64,000 nt of DNA from Oryza sativa Japonica Group (lineage: Eukaryota > Streptophyta > Magnoliopsida > Poales > Poaceae): assembly GCF_034140825.1 (NCBI RefSeq), contig NC_089035.1, positions 34,507,501-34,571,500 of the forward strand. The letters are read 5' to 3'. The translations under genes were made by a program, and so were the position numbers. The notes beneath the pieces were generated by a model. That model worked only from the letters and a program-made list of their open reading frames with translations, was not told the origin of the DNA and did not search any database. Shown in pieces: positions 46,872-59,308 of the stretch; position 1 is the first letter of the stretch, and every line of letters starts with the position of its first letter.

Positions 46872-47530
46872 AAAAACCCACAAATCCTGAGGGAAAGAAG
46901 CAGCCAAGCCAGATCAGGCCGTCGATGAGATGGGAGTAGGAAACGAGAAATGCTTACCGGATGCTTGCGTTGCGTGCACGCCTTCCTATAAAGTTGAGCG
47001 TGTCAAATCAGTCCTGCCTCCTGGAGGACAGCGCTGAGGAGTACTCCTACTCAACTTCCGATATAGGCTAGGGATTGGGTCATTGGGACTTTGGGAGGCA
47101 ACCTGGCTTTGCTTGCAAGGTTGTGCTTCCGGTTCCGGCTGAATTTTTCGATTGGTTGTCCGGCCCCCGTTCGCCGCCGTATGTCGAAAATGGCTTTTCT
47201 CCTTCAGATGTCCGCGGCAGATACAACAGTGGTAAAGCAGTAATGCTTCCGTCATGTATGATGAACAAGAACCAGCAGGCAGTAGAGTGCACGAGTGCGG
47301 CTCGATCTGGTGATGAGGCCGCACGTGAAACGAGCCCACCAGCGAAGGCATGCGATGTGAGCCAATGCGGTGATGACAGGTCCCCGGCAGTGTGATGAAA
47401 CGACGACCAGTAGAGACTAGAGAGTCGCTGGCTCTGCCTCGCGGTCTGCAGAACTGTATCGTTGGGCAGCGTGCCACGAAAAATTGACGAAAAGAAATGA
47501 GCCCTACAGTAATCCTGTAGTAGCGGTGTA
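46872..47530. other. Intergenic stretch, no supported gene
   Basis: Moderate GC content. A 204-residue minus-strand frame covers much of it but lacks domain character and repeats, and its frame runs into the Stowaway element at 47531. I see nothing firm. Confidence 0.5.
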
Positions 47531-47767
47531 CTCCCTCCGTCCCACAATATAAGGGATTTTCAGTTTTTGCTTGTAACGTTTGACCACTCGTCTTATTCAA
47601 ATTTTTTTTGCAAATATAAAAAATAAAAAGTTGTGCTTAAAGTACTATAGATAATAAAGTAAGTCACAAATAAAATAATTAATAATTTCAAAAAATTTTG
47701 AATAAGACGAGTGGTCAAACGTTACAAGCAAAAACTCAAAATCCCTTATATTATGGGACGGAGGGAG
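47531..47767. mobile_element. Stowaway-type MITE
   Basis: 237 bp, TA duplications (47529-47530, 47768-47769), ends ctccctccgtcccacaatat and atattatgggacggagggag. Near-perfect arms (acgtttgaccactcgtctta), so it is young. Confidence 0.93.
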
Positions 47768-48358
47768 TACGAAGTAGGATGCCGTCTTGTTGCTGAGAAA
47801 TCGCGAGTATATAGAATTGAAGCCACCGGTGGCGGGGGAAGCTTCAATTCTCAGCGGCTGCTAACCTGCCATAAGCGGCGGCGCACTATTGGTCGCCTTG
47901 TTTTACTTGCGTCGATTCCGTCCACCAGCGAATCACACCAATTCTCCATCCCTCCTCCCATGCTGCGGCGACACAGCCAACCCAACCTCATCTTCTACCG
48001 CGGCTAAGGGCTGGAAAAGGCTGTGACTAGGTACGGCCCATATTACTTGGGCCGGAACATGTGCTATCATAGTTGGGCTGGAAGGGATTGCGCACGGATT
48101 CGTAGCTGAGCCGACGGATCGCTCTCGGTCGCAGTGACGATGGTGGCCGCCTGTCACCGTGTTCGCCCCAGAAAGGTCCTCCTCGCCGGCGACCCTTCCA
48201 GCTGCCAGATGCGCAGCAAGTGCATGCATGAATTAAAGAACAATGGCCTAAAAATGAAACACGCTTTAAGTTCTAGGAGATGCTCGTAAAACAAGAAGAT
48301 CTCGCATCGTCTCGGTTCGCAAGGAGGAACTTGGAAGTTGGAGGCGACGTTCTATATA
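47768..48358. other. Intergenic stretch between two Stowaway elements
   Basis: No gene supported. The GC-rich segment 47850-48210 contains short frames on both strands without recognisable domains. Confidence 0.5.
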
Positions 48359-48593
48359 CTCCCTCCATTCCAAAATATTTAACGCCGTTGACTTTTTAAA
48401 AAATATTTAACAGTTCGTCTTATTCAAAAAATTTAAGTAATTATTAATTCTTTTCTTATCATTTGATTTATTGTTAAGTATACTTTTACGTATACATATA
48501 GTTTTACACATTTCACAAAAGTTTTTGAATAAGACGAACGGTCAAACATGTTTAAAAAAGTCAACGGCGTTAAACATTTAGGAAAGAAGGGAG
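48359..48593. mobile_element. Stowaway-type MITE
   Basis: About 235 bp with TA flanks, ends ctccctccattccaaaatat and its diverged complement aggaaagaagggag. Arms share cgccgttgacttttt / aaaaagtcaacggcg. Confidence 0.88.
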
Positions 48594-48815
48594 TAATAGT
48601 TACTTCCAAGCAAGAATCTGAATCAGAGAAACAGGTGAATGCTGGTAATTAATCAGAAATGCAGCGGAATCATATACATATCGATGTCAAATATCTTTGT
48701 CCAATATTGTAATCATACTACTAACTTCCTAAAATTGGTACTTAAGTAACTCATGCACACGATGAGTCCAAATCCATGGAGCGTCGCCCCCGCCGTCGCT
48801 GCCTGATTAAGATGA

Positions 48816-50786
48816 TCACGCCGAGAAGTCGACGTGGTAGACCGCGCTCATGTCCGGGTGGAACAGGCCGAAGTTCTGCTCCACGCCCTCGGGCTTCTGG
48901 TTCTCGTTGAACATGGCGAAGATGTACGTCTCCACGGCCTTCCCGGGCCGCCGCGGCGTGCCGCGCCCGACGTGGCGCACCAGGTTGTTGCTGTACGCCG
49001 CCGCGTTCTCCACGCTGGCGCCGGCCCCGCCGCCGCCCGACGGCCACCCGGTCTCCGACACCACCACCTCCAGGCCCTGCCCGCCCGCCTTCTCCAGCGC
49101 CGCGTACACCGCGTCCAGGATGGCGTCGAACATGTTGGTGTACGTGACACCGCCGTCCGTCACGGCCGCCGACGTCGACGGCGACAGCAGCGCGTAGTCG
49201 AGCCGCACCGACGACGGGTCGGCGGAGTAGGCGAAGTACGGGTACACGTTCACCAGCAGGGGCGTCCCGCTCGACGCCAGGAAGGAGACGATCGGCGCCA
49301 CCGTCGGCAGCGCGGCCTCGGAGAACGCGCCCTGCGACGGCGGGTACGAGGAGCCCAGCACCGACGTCGCGACGACCGTCGTGACCGGCACGCCGAGCCC
49401 CGCGGCGCGCAGCGCCGACTGGAGGTTCCTCATGGCCGGGAGGACGCTCGCCGCCTCGTCCCCAGGGATGACCTCGTTGCCGGCGTTGATGTAGCGGAAG
49501 CGGACGGCGCCGGCGAAGGGCTGCACGTACGACTGGACCCACGACGCCGCGAACGAGGCGTCGGTGGCGAGGCGTGCCAGGTCCTCGTTGAGCGTGCCGA
49601 GCACGACGCCGAGGCCCGAGCCGCGGAGCGCGGCGAGCACGGTGGTGTCCGGGTGGAAGAGGCGGATGTCGGTGATGTTGCTGGCTCTGTACAGGGCGAT
49701 GACCTTGTCCGGCGACGGGAGGTTGTTGCCGATCATGCCATAGTTCACACCGATACCTTCCACTCCTGCACGATCAATACACACGCCATACACGTACTGG
49801 TAAACAAGCAAAGAAACTACTCAACCTAGCTTGTACTACTACATTACCATTTCATCTTTCCACAGATTCACTAGTTAATTAACGGCATTTTGATGAAAGA
49901 TTTCTTACTAACTATCGCTGCAAAGGTGCATATATGCGCATATGATTACATTACCCTTTTCATGAAAGGAACACTCATTTTGAAATTGGAAAGGGCAAGC
50001 TAGAAACAGTTCTTGTGGATCAAAAGTTACCATCCATAATTAAGGAGTGCATTGTACTACAACCAAACATTAGGTCCCGTCGGTTCTACTTGACCATGAG
50101 AGATCGACCACACTTCAAAAGATTTGAAACGAATTGAAGACGGTGGTTTGAATTGACAGAGAAACAAAGATGCCAAGATATTTCCATTGTATCCCCAGTA
50201 AGGCCTTGTTCGGTTACGCGCGGATTCAATCCGGACCGGGAATGAGGAGTATAGTAACAAATTTATGATAGAGTAATGAGAGACTGGGATTTATTCCGAG
50301 CCGGGAACCAATTTACTCATAATAGGTATAACAAAACATCCGGTAAAGAAACACCACATCTAAATATCTCTGCTTGATCCAACGGTGCACCCGTGAATGC
50401 ATGCAAAGATATTCCAAGGATACCGCTTTTAGAGAAGATTATGGCAGATCCTAACCAATAACACAATGAACAAAACAGAGAGGAACCGGATAATGACAAG
50501 AACAATTTCCAAGAAGCATTCCCACTAAGATCGATCGAAATCAACCGCGTTTCAGAGAAGTTTTCACGCATCGCAAATATACTCGAAACTGATTAACGGC
50601 GCAGCAAGGGGAGTACTGATAAACACAAGAGAGAACACCAATCTAGTAGCTACTACTAACAACCAATCTAGCTACTACTAACTGATCACCAGAGAAGTAG
50701 ATCAACCGATGCGTTCACTCACCTGAAACCGAGCAGCCGCAGAGCAGCAACCCGAAGATGGCGGCGGTAACCAACACAGCATCCAT
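48816..50786 (-). CDS. Glucan endo-1,3-beta-glucosidase (GH17)
   Basis: Secreted enzyme that cuts beta-1,3-glucan (callose or fungal wall glucan). Exon 1, 50786-50723, encodes the hydrophobic signal peptide (MDAVLVTAAIFGLLLCGCSV). Exon 2, 49765-48816, holds the whole mature GH17 domain. Joined in phase 1 they give 337 residues. The mature enzyme starts VEGIGVNYGM. The proton donor lies in INAGNE (Glu119) and the nucleophile in SETGWPS (Glu259); VNVYPYFAY and the FNENQKPEGVEQNFGLF end are typical. There is no C-terminal X8/CBM43 domain or GPI signal, so it is the short apoplastic class related to pathogenesis-related PR-2 enzymes and developmental glucanases. The mature part is extremely GC-rich. 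The 957-bp intron has a repeat-like piece near 50200-50340. A GCGGCGG-rich leader precedes the start. Confidence 0.95.
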
Positions 50787-51655
50787 CTCGCCGATCTTCT
50801 GCAGCGCGCGGCAGCAAAGGTAGCAGAAACTATCTGAGAACTGTATCTCCTTTCCGACTCCTCTCCTTCCTCCTCCTGTGCGGCGGCGGTCTATATATAC
50901 AGGGGGAGGCTTTGCAGCGTGCAGCAACTACCGAGGGCCCCACGACCCCCCTGGGGATGCGTTTTTACGTGGTTACGTCAAACCCTTGATACGGTTGATG
51001 GGGAGATCGATGGACATGGTGTTTGCACGTTCAGTAACGGCAGGTGGTGGTACAGTACTACTAGTGGACTTCTTCCACGAATGAACCGCCTCTGAAACTG
51101 ACGCTATATATCGCTGCTCTGACCGCAATCTACTCGACCTTGGCGATGTCGCTGTTGAGAATTCAGTGGCACGATGTCCCAGTTTCCGTGGATTGGATTT
51201 CAAACGAGTCGGTTCGTGGATGAGAAAGTAACATGTGTTACAAGTGTCGAAATGGATGCCTGAAATAGTGAAATGGGTGTTCTGTCTGTTCGAGTAGGTT
51301 GGAAGTTCGGAGGATAAATCAATTTAAGTACTGAAGATTTCTTTGCATAAATCGGTACTGTACGTAATAAGGTGGACATTAATGATGCATTGTACAGGCA
51401 TCGTGGACAAATATATTTTGAACATTACCTTTTGCATATTTTATTATTGGATCACACAAAACAACGTCTATGTACACATTTCAGGCGTTTAACAAATCAA
51501 ACTACATAACAAGCTCAACAAGTCTTGAAGCAATCAACTGAGATCTTGGTCCCTTGCTGGAACTCACTAGTGTTACAACAACAGCAGCAGCAGCAAGCAT
51601 AATAGCACACAGAGCTTACAGGATATCTAGCACCAAAAAAAAAAGGAAGAACTGC
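50787..51655. other. Promoter of GH17 gene and 3' flank of GPDH gene
   Basis: About 50787-51000 is the GH17 leader and promoter, with tatatata at 50891-50898 as a likely TATA box on the minus strand. The remainder up to about 51430 is unremarkable. From about 51430 it probably holds the GPDH 3' UTR, with a short CAG-type repeat near 51581-51597. No other gene. Confidence 0.6.
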
Positions 51656-54600
51656 CTAAGCTTTGGCATCTCCTTTAGGTTGACCAAGAAGAGATGGCCG
51701 GTAAAGTGAATGGCCCTGCGCCATCTCAATTCTTTCACGTGGATCATACATTGTTTCATCTCTTATGGCCTGAAGGATCGAATCAGGAGGAAGTTCCCTG
51801 TAAATACAAATGAACAAATTGAGTAGGCTGTGGCACAAATACGCTACGACTGCACTGTCAGCTAGTAGTATGAGGGTGGAGAAAAGGAGCCCCCCAAAAG
51901 CTTGAAAAAAAATATGGAATTTATTCAAATTTGAGCAAATCTCAAAATATTGGCACTGCTGGCCTCCTCTATTTGCACAACGGAGTTGCTAGAAATATGG
52001 CGCCATATGCTACAGTCGATTTTTTTCAGCCACTTACACAGTAGTTACACCTCATTTACACCCCACCTACATATGTAATTAGTATGTAATTTTCGAATTT
52101 ACATATGTAATTTTAGTACTTACATATGTAATTTTGAGACTTACATTGTAAATATACTAAAATTACATATGTACTTTAGGAACTTACAATGTAAATACAT
52201 GTCGACTATTTTTTTATGAAAAATATGGCGCCATAAATATAGCTACACCCTTGCACAATCCTACATTTTAGCTGCCACTGATTTAGTGCCTTGAGAAAAT
52301 GACGATAACAGCTGGAACTGACCAAGAGAACTAGACTTTCAAATGTCTGCTGTGATTATAATTACTAGAGTACGAATTCAATAAGGACTAAAGGGAACTT
52401 TGCTCGGTCACGTGGGTTTAAATATGTTGAAAAAAGTATGGGATATTGATATAACATCCAAAAAGAACATACTAACCTCTTGATCAAAATTTTGTACAGT
52501 GCCTTCAGGATTGGGCACATCTCAACCGGTGCAACAGATCTGTTGGCTTCAGGATGCATTACGCTTAAGCTATCCTGACTCAGGAGTTCATAAAATGCAT
52601 TGACTGCAGAGACACCCTGGAATAAAATGATAACAAAATTAAGTACATGGCCATCAGACCATCATAAGGTGCATCATTTCCTCAGTTATTGATATTTCAG
52701 AAACCAAGACGGAAGGGCAAACCTGAATGGTTCCTTTGCCTTTTATGCTGTCACCCATCTCTAGTGTCAGTTCACCTTTAGCTAGTTTCTGCCCATACCA
52801 TGCATTACGACCCTTCAGCAATGTGACATAAGTGTCAGCCAATAATGGCCCAGCAAGTTTTTCAGGCTCTTCTTCCAAAAGGTGGGTTATGTAAATCATT
52901 TCAGATGTGCAAAGAGCAAAGTAAACGGATTTGCTGGTTGCACTCTCATTTGTTAGAGCTGCCACCATACCTGCAGGATAACAAAATTTCAGAAAATTAA
53001 CAGAAGCATAAACCAAGAAAAAAAAAGGCAGATGACCACGACAAGATTAAAACGCGACGTAAAGCATAGCAACATAGATGAAGCCACAATATACCGCACA
53101 TATTTCTATAGTTGTATTTATGGTATATTTCTTCCTGGAGAAAACATTGTATATATCTTGATGGTAACAGTGCATTCTGAAAAATATAAAACAAGGCAGA
53201 GTACGCAAAACATCAACTAAAGCTGACCAGTGCATTCCAACATACCCCATGCTAAATATCACAACAGTATATGCTCTACCGTGATTACAGAAGATAGCAA
53301 AAACAATCAAGAGAGGAAATAGAAATTACCGGCACCAATGGCATACACATTTTTCAAACCTCCCATGACTTCATGTGTAATGAGATCACTATTATCCCAT
53401 ACAATAAAATGAGGCTGCCTCAAAAATTTAGCAAGAGGTTTTCTCCATTTGTCAGCTCCACATATACGAGCATTTGCATATTCTTTATTGTAAATTTCTG
53501 AAGCAATGTTAGGGCCTCCAAGATAAAGAATGTTTTCCAATGGAACCCCCGCTGCAGAAAACAAAACAAATATAAATTGCAGAAATAAATTGGAAGGATA
53601 TAATTCAAAACAGTTAAGAAGTAAAACCAAGCATGAACACTCGGCCGTTAACAGTAACACACACCACAAATGATCAGGTTTAAACATATTAACCTGAATT
53701 GAGTTTAAAATAAAAGGGAGAATCTAAATAATTCATTTTATTTATGTGGAAAGACAGAAACTGGAGTTATACCAATTCATGTAACATATCTAGCAGCTAA
53801 ACAGCTAAAGGACTATTGAACAACAGAGGACATGAATAAAGGCAATGTTTGTCCCATCCAGTTCTTTTTTTGCCAGCGTTGTCATTTTCAGACTTGTGCC
53901 TTTGTATGTTCAACATAGACTTACTTTTGTGTAAATTATGTTAGGGCATAGAGCTGAAGTAAACAAACTATTCATCCTCAAATCATACAAAGTTACAAAT
54001 TTCTAATGTAGTCTAAAGCAAAGATAAACTGCATTTGTCAATACCAGATTAAAGAATATCCTAGTTACGGATAAGCACAAACAAAGAACAAAGAACAAGT
54101 TAATTCAAGCAAAGAGTGCACATGATGGTAAGATTGTGTAAAGAAAAGGAAAGGAATCTCACTTGCATTGCTAATCATCTGTGTGGGAGTTATGATCCGT
54201 GGCAGGGGATCCAGGGAGGCCTCTATCCCTTTGGCCAGAGAGAGGATGATGGGGGCAGTAATCCTCTCCTTCCAGTACCTCCCAATCTCCCCGAAGACTT
54301 CCCTGGTGTCCGTGGACGGCAGCCCGTTGATGACAATGTCGGCGTCCCAGACGGCCTCCTGGAGGTTGGTGACGACCTTGAGCGGGCAGAGCGGCGTGTC
54401 GATCATGTTGAGGCAGAAGCCGTCCCTGAGTATCTCGTCGGCGTAGAGGGTGCGGTCGCCGAGGCGGCCCTCGACGTACTTGAGGTAGGCGCAGCGGCGG
54501 ATCAGGCGGCGGAGGACGTCCTCCCGGGCGTTGATGACCTCGAAGAGGTGCTCGGCGGTGGCGCGGTCGACGGCGCGGCCCGGGCGGCGCCAGATGCGGA

Positions 54601-54814
54601 CCTGCACCTTGTCGCGGAGGTGTCCGTACGCGTCCTGCATCAGCGCGCAGAAGACGCTCCCCCAGGCCCCGGCGCCGACGCCGACGATCCGGAGCGGGTC
54701 GCCGTCGGCCTTGCCCAGCAGGCGCCGCAGCTCGTCCAGCTTCTCCTCCACGGTGGCCCCATTCCCGTGCCCGTTCGCCGCCGCCGCGCGCGGCGCGTCC
54801 TCCGCCCCGCCCAT
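51656..54814 (-). CDS. Glycerol-3-phosphate dehydrogenase (NAD+), cytosolic type
   Basis: Interconverts dihydroxyacetone phosphate and glycerol-3-phosphate using NAD(H), feeding glycerolipid synthesis and redox shuttling. Five exons on the minus strand, 54814-54163, 53551-53330, 52970-52723, 52616-52477 and 51797-51656, give 467 residues. The nucleotide-binding loop is GVGAGAWG (45-52), preceded by an acidic/Ala-rich N-terminus with no obvious transit peptide, which fits the cytosolic GPDHc class. Later landmarks are [47 protein letters not shown], the catalytic-domain block [16 protein letters not shown], and [20 protein letters not shown]. Upstream in-frame codons exist but no ATG, so the start at 54814 is favoured. 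All introns are GT-AG. Intron 4 contains a MITE. From memory, rice has a chromosome-5 GPDH of this length. Confidence 0.95.
51987..52246. mobile_element. MITE-like repeat in intron 4 of GPDH
   Basis: Left end about ctagaaatatggcgccatat, right end atatggcgccataaatatag, inverted. Each terminus contains the palindrome atggcgccat. Between them lie five or six copies of acatatgtaatt / aattacatatgt in both orientations. Flanking duplication not clear. Confidence 0.65.
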
Positions 54815-56451
54815 TGCTCCCTCCTCCACCTCTCCGCCTTCCCTTGTCGTCGCTGCAAGCAAAATCGAGCAGGCACCGGAGAGCCCAACGGCACACGCTA
54901 CATAACCGACTACTTAATTACGGGGATCGGCGAGCGAACGAACCAAATCCCACAGAAAAGTATAGTAAAAACGACGCACTATTTTTTTTCCCTTCTCTAT
55001 CTACTAAGACCAGCCTGCCCACCCCAGCATGTGACGCGATCTGAGGAGTCGTCCGCCAATTTTTGGTGGCTGCTGGTAGGTTTGGCCGCCGAATCACTGT
55101 CGGCCGGAGAGACCGAGGCGGCTTGGCTTGGCTTGGCTGCCGGCACCGCCCCGGGACGTTTGCCGCCTGTTGCGCCTCCGCTGCTCGCGTCGCGACCCGC
55201 GAACGAGGCGAAGCGAAAGCGAACAGGGTCGGGTGGAATGGAAAGCGAGGTGGTGGTGGTCCTCGTCCTGTGCGGTACGGCGGAAGGAACAGGGCGCGGT
55301 GGGAGCCGAGGTGGCAGGGTGGATTGGTGGAAAGGATCGGACGGGGCTGTGGACTGACGACTGGTTCAATCGCAAAACGAAACCCCCGTATTTGCTGAGG
55401 TGACGGTGACGGTGGCATGGCGGATTGGGACCAGGATCTCGCGGGTGGTCGCGTGGCACCGGGGGGCCGCATCAGGTTCAGGTGGGCGCTGCTTCGATGG
55501 CCGATGGCGCATTCACGAGCGCGTCCACCCGAAATAATAGTGCTAGTAGCAACTGTAGCACAATTCGGATGTGTACTGTGTACCAAGAAGCATTAGGCCA
55601 TGAAAATTGGAGGACACTTTAGTAGAAAGACAACCGGGAGACAATCGCCACGTACGAGTACTGTTCATGGCCTTAGAGTAGTGCTAACCAGCACAAACTG
55701 GGATACGCTGTACCAAGAAGCATTGGCGTCACCATGCCACGGGGAAAAAAGAACTCCTTTCCGTCACGTTACTGATAGTGACGACAGGGAGCAACAAAAT
55801 TTAGTGACGCGTACATGCCTACCTTCCCCTTGCGTGCCAAACATGTTCCACGCACAGGTAAGAAGCTGGGGATTTGTTCAACACAAAAATCATATAAAAG
55901 AACTTGAATGTCTCATCTCACTTACCACGGTAGCAGCTACTCATTGATATATAATTCACACTTGTGAGTCGTGATGAGATTTAAGCGGAAAAAACGCACT
56001 ACGATTTTATTAAGACAATCAGAAAAGCATATCTCCCCGGATCACAAATGTATCTTAGGAAGATCACCAATGTATTTTAGGCCTTCCATCCACAGCTACA
56101 AGCAACCTTAATTATGGACTACTTCCTTACTTGCATTAAACATAACTGTGCATCACATTGCAAAAGGTGATTTTATGAAATGTTGACTACAAGTTGCCTG
56201 GCAACCCAAGGTTATCGAGTGTGCTGCCTGGCAATGAGGTGATGGTGATACGCCAACAGTTCAAATATAGAAGGGGGCAACGGAACTTGCTACAAATGAC
56301 ATGAATACAATAACCACCTCCCTATGCTGCAAAAGGACAGGACCAACACTGGTGGTTAAAACTTGAGACGGTTTCAGTATTTCTGCTTTCCTGAATAATG
56401 CCAAAAGAGTGTTAAGAAAACCTGCAAAACGGTAAGTAGAGTGTATTCTTG
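54815..56451. other. GPDH promoter and 3' flank of the GCD1-like gene
   Basis: A GC-rich promoter/leader for GPDH extends to about 55550. Long open frames on the plus strand here are shadows of GC-rich sequence. The word gtaccaagaagcatt occurs twice (about 55578 and 55708), and aggccatgaa (55592) is mirrored by ttcatggcct (about 55664), a possible small decayed repeat. The rest holds the downstream UTR. Confidence 0.5.
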
Positions 56452-59308
56452 TTACTTGAAGGGTGCCATTATCCTCCTCCGCCGTTTTGGAGTCTCCCTC
56501 TTCACATACATCTTCTCCATATCGTTTAGTGGGCGGCTTGATCCATCAGGTAAACTGGCGAACTTCCAGCCACCTCCAGAGCCCCGCTTTGACTGCGCTC
56601 CAAGTTTCTCAACCATGTAGGTCCATCCATCGTCGGGCCGTCGTCGGCTGTACTTATGACACTTCACCTCGCCTGCCACCTGCAATTCAAAAAAAAAAAA
56701 AGAAGGAAGGAAGGTCAGAATCCTATCACTCATCACTTAAGGGAAAACACAGAAGATCCATTAAGATGGTCAGTAACCAATGGACCTTAAGTCTTTAAAC
56801 ATCATGTATTTTCTGGCTCATATGCATATAGCTTGGCATGAAGTTATCTTACACAGAAGATACTCCATAGCTTCGAGTGTTTTATCTTCCAATACAAAAG
56901 GAAACAAATTCCAACAAATTATTATCATGGGTCTCCCATGTTTGCCTTTCCATATCAAAAGAGAACATCAAATTCACTAATCACTACATATAAACAGCAG
57001 GAGCTTTAACTGAGACTTAACAAAAACAAAGACAACACTACCAAATTATTTAATTAAAGATGATGAAAGGGAGAAATAGAAATGTAAGATCCTCACCTTC
57101 TTCTTGTTGAACTGTAACCGTTGAACAAATTCCTCATACAGCATCTGATCTTCCTTCATTGAAATCTCATACAGAACCTCATCAGGATCTCTGGTTGTGC
57201 CATCCCAGCCCTCAGGCATAACTTTGAAGTCAGGTTTATAAGGAAGTGATGCAACATGAAATTCCCTATCATGGGAATTGAAAAACCTGCATAGGAGAGG
57301 AAAATAAGTAAGATGCCGCATATCTCAGCAAGAATATTATTGAAGGGGCAGAAATAAGAATAAACACGCACATAAACTGCATGCGACAAGATCAACACAA
57401 GAAGATAATTCTACATGATTAAAGCAGAGAAACCAATATGAATTTCCAGGCTGCAGATTCAAGAACCATAAATAGTTTGTAAACCAGTAAGCTCACTATA
57501 TCGGAGTATTAACGTCATAAGAGATTTTTTTTAATCACATGCAAACTGACACACACAGCTTATCACTTCTTATATACCGATTATTCAAGAATAAGGCAAC
57601 CTGGGGCGAATTCATGTTAGTACAACATGATGCACAGGACACAGGTTGAATTTCTTGTTTTCACTGTAACAGCCTATGCACATGCATTGCGACAATCCCT
57701 AGCCTGATTGGACACCTGTTAGCCTGCAAGCAACAAAATAACAGCTTTGTATGTCCTTTTGCGTGCTATTGTAGTTGGATACTCATATTTTGCTTAATAC
57801 CATCATACGTTTTGATTTTGGTAAGCGTTCAGACTCATCATTTTGCTTATGCTTATGCTTATAAACTAAATTTTAAATTTTAGAACTTAATTTTGGAGTT
57901 AATTTTGTGGTTTTTTATCCTAATTTATTTTACAACATTTGCTTTTGAATCGTATATAAAAGTTTTACCCAAAAAATATTTTTTTGATTAATAAAAAGCT
58001 GTCCGGATATGCATAAGCATAAGCGAAACCATAGGGTTGTAATATTGATTGCCGTTAAATACAAGGTGCTCTTTTATTTTGAGTATTGTAGAGATTTAGT
58101 GCTATGCATGGGACAGCGGGTCATTTTTGTTCTGGATTCACCCCTGAAGGCAACTAAGATTAACAGAAGGATTTGATGCCAATAGTAATTCTATTTCTAA
58201 CAAATAACATTAAGACAAACAAAATCATCACTTCATACTGGGTTCTGGACCTCTTGGCATCCTCATCCCCTCTAAGATTTCAGACATCATCACATTCCTT
58301 TGTGTACATATGTAAGCACAAAACACATGTCGTAGAGCTTCCAACTGTCACTTGCATTAGAAACCAGTCGCTTCATCCTAGATCACACCGCTCTAACTTA
58401 ATCTTAGCTAAAGTATTAACAACAGAAGATATGATCCAGTGAAATGTGCAATACTATTCAGGAATAATTTAATAATTCAGCAGACTTTTCAAGTTATTAT
58501 AGATGAAATGGTCCTCTTTCTGTTTCTAATTGCCATCGGTTTACTATCAAAATGTTCTTTTGCAGGTTAAACCTATGATTTTAACTATTCCAGTTGTCCC
58601 TCACCTTCAAAAGAATCCATCCAATCAGAACCTGATCTAATTAGTATTACCAACACAAAGTTAGGAAGTAAACAAACTCCTCACGTACTCTGGGCAACTG
58701 TCGAGGAGGACCTCGACGGAGTCGTCGAGCGGCTTGCCCAGCTTCCTCTCCTCCTCTTCCTCCATCTCCTTGAGCCACAGGATGGCGTGCACCCGCTGCC
58801 GCATGACGCGGAAGTCCTTGGCGAGGCGCTCCACGGTGTACGTCTCGGGGTCCTCCTTGTGCAGCCGGTACATCTCCTGCTTCTCCGAGTCCTTGAGGTA
58901 GGATCCCCGGGAGCCCGGCTCGCGCACCTGCTTCAGCAGCTCGCACGTCTCCCGCATCCGGTCGCCCCACGAGTCCACGTACGCCTTGGCCTCCCTGTTG
59001 TCGCGCTCCATGGCGCGGAAGATCTCGTCCTCCTCGTCCATGGCCCGGACGGCCGCAAGCTCAGGGGAGACCGGCTTGGACGGGGAGGTGACCGGGCGGC
59101 CGACCGCGGCGTCGGAGCCGTCGAAGTGTTCCTTGGTGATGCCGGTGGACCAGGACGAGCCCCATTCGTCCCCGCCCTGCCCGTCTCCGGGAGAAGAGGA
59201 GAGGCGACGGAGGAGGGCGGGGATCCTAGACGCGATGGCGGCGGCGGCGGCGGCCGGCGGCGCGGCGGGGAGGCGGCCGTGGAGGAGGGTTTTGCGGAGG
59301 GCGAGCAT
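56452..59308 (-). CDS. GCD1-like mitochondrial protein
   Basis: Three exons, 59308-58689, 57286-57097 and 56679-56452, encode 345 residues. An Arg/Ala/Ser-rich N-terminus (MLALRKTLLHGRLPAAPPAA, then RIPALLRRLSSS) is a typical mitochondrial presequence. The central region (about 75-205) carries ELAAVRAMDEEDEIFRAMER and ETYTVERLAKDFRVMRQRVH, a helix-turn-helix-like block seen in mitochondrial Bot1/regulator-type proteins. The C-terminal exon is basic and ends ...KRRRRIMAPFK. I recognise this as resembling plant GAMETE CELL DEFECTIVE 1, which is needed for gametophyte and embryo development; the match is from memory. The exon 1 donor is placed at 58688-58687 (ccaga|gtacgt) because only that phase joins to FFNSHDREFHVASLP. 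Likely linked to mitochondrial translation. Confidence 0.8.
57840..58035. repeat. MITE-like repeat in intron 1 of the GCD1-like gene
   Basis: The left gcttatgcttatgcttataa pairs with the right gcataagcataagc. Interior ttaaattttagaactt and gtggttttttatcc match the repeat remnant at about 9516-9720. Probably a hAT-type MITE. Confidence 0.65.

Noticed and set aside
46986-47600. 204-residue minus-strand frame
   Set aside because: No domain, runs into a Stowaway element and has no splice or promoter context.
48834-49829. 331-residue open frame antisense to the GH17 gene
   Set aside because: A shadow of GC-rich coding sequence: Arg/Val/Gly-rich with no domain, and the GH17 frame explains the region fully.
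54116-55357. 413-residue plus-strand open frame
   Set aside because: It overlaps GPDH exon 1 in antisense and continues through promoter; composition is that of a GC-rich shadow.
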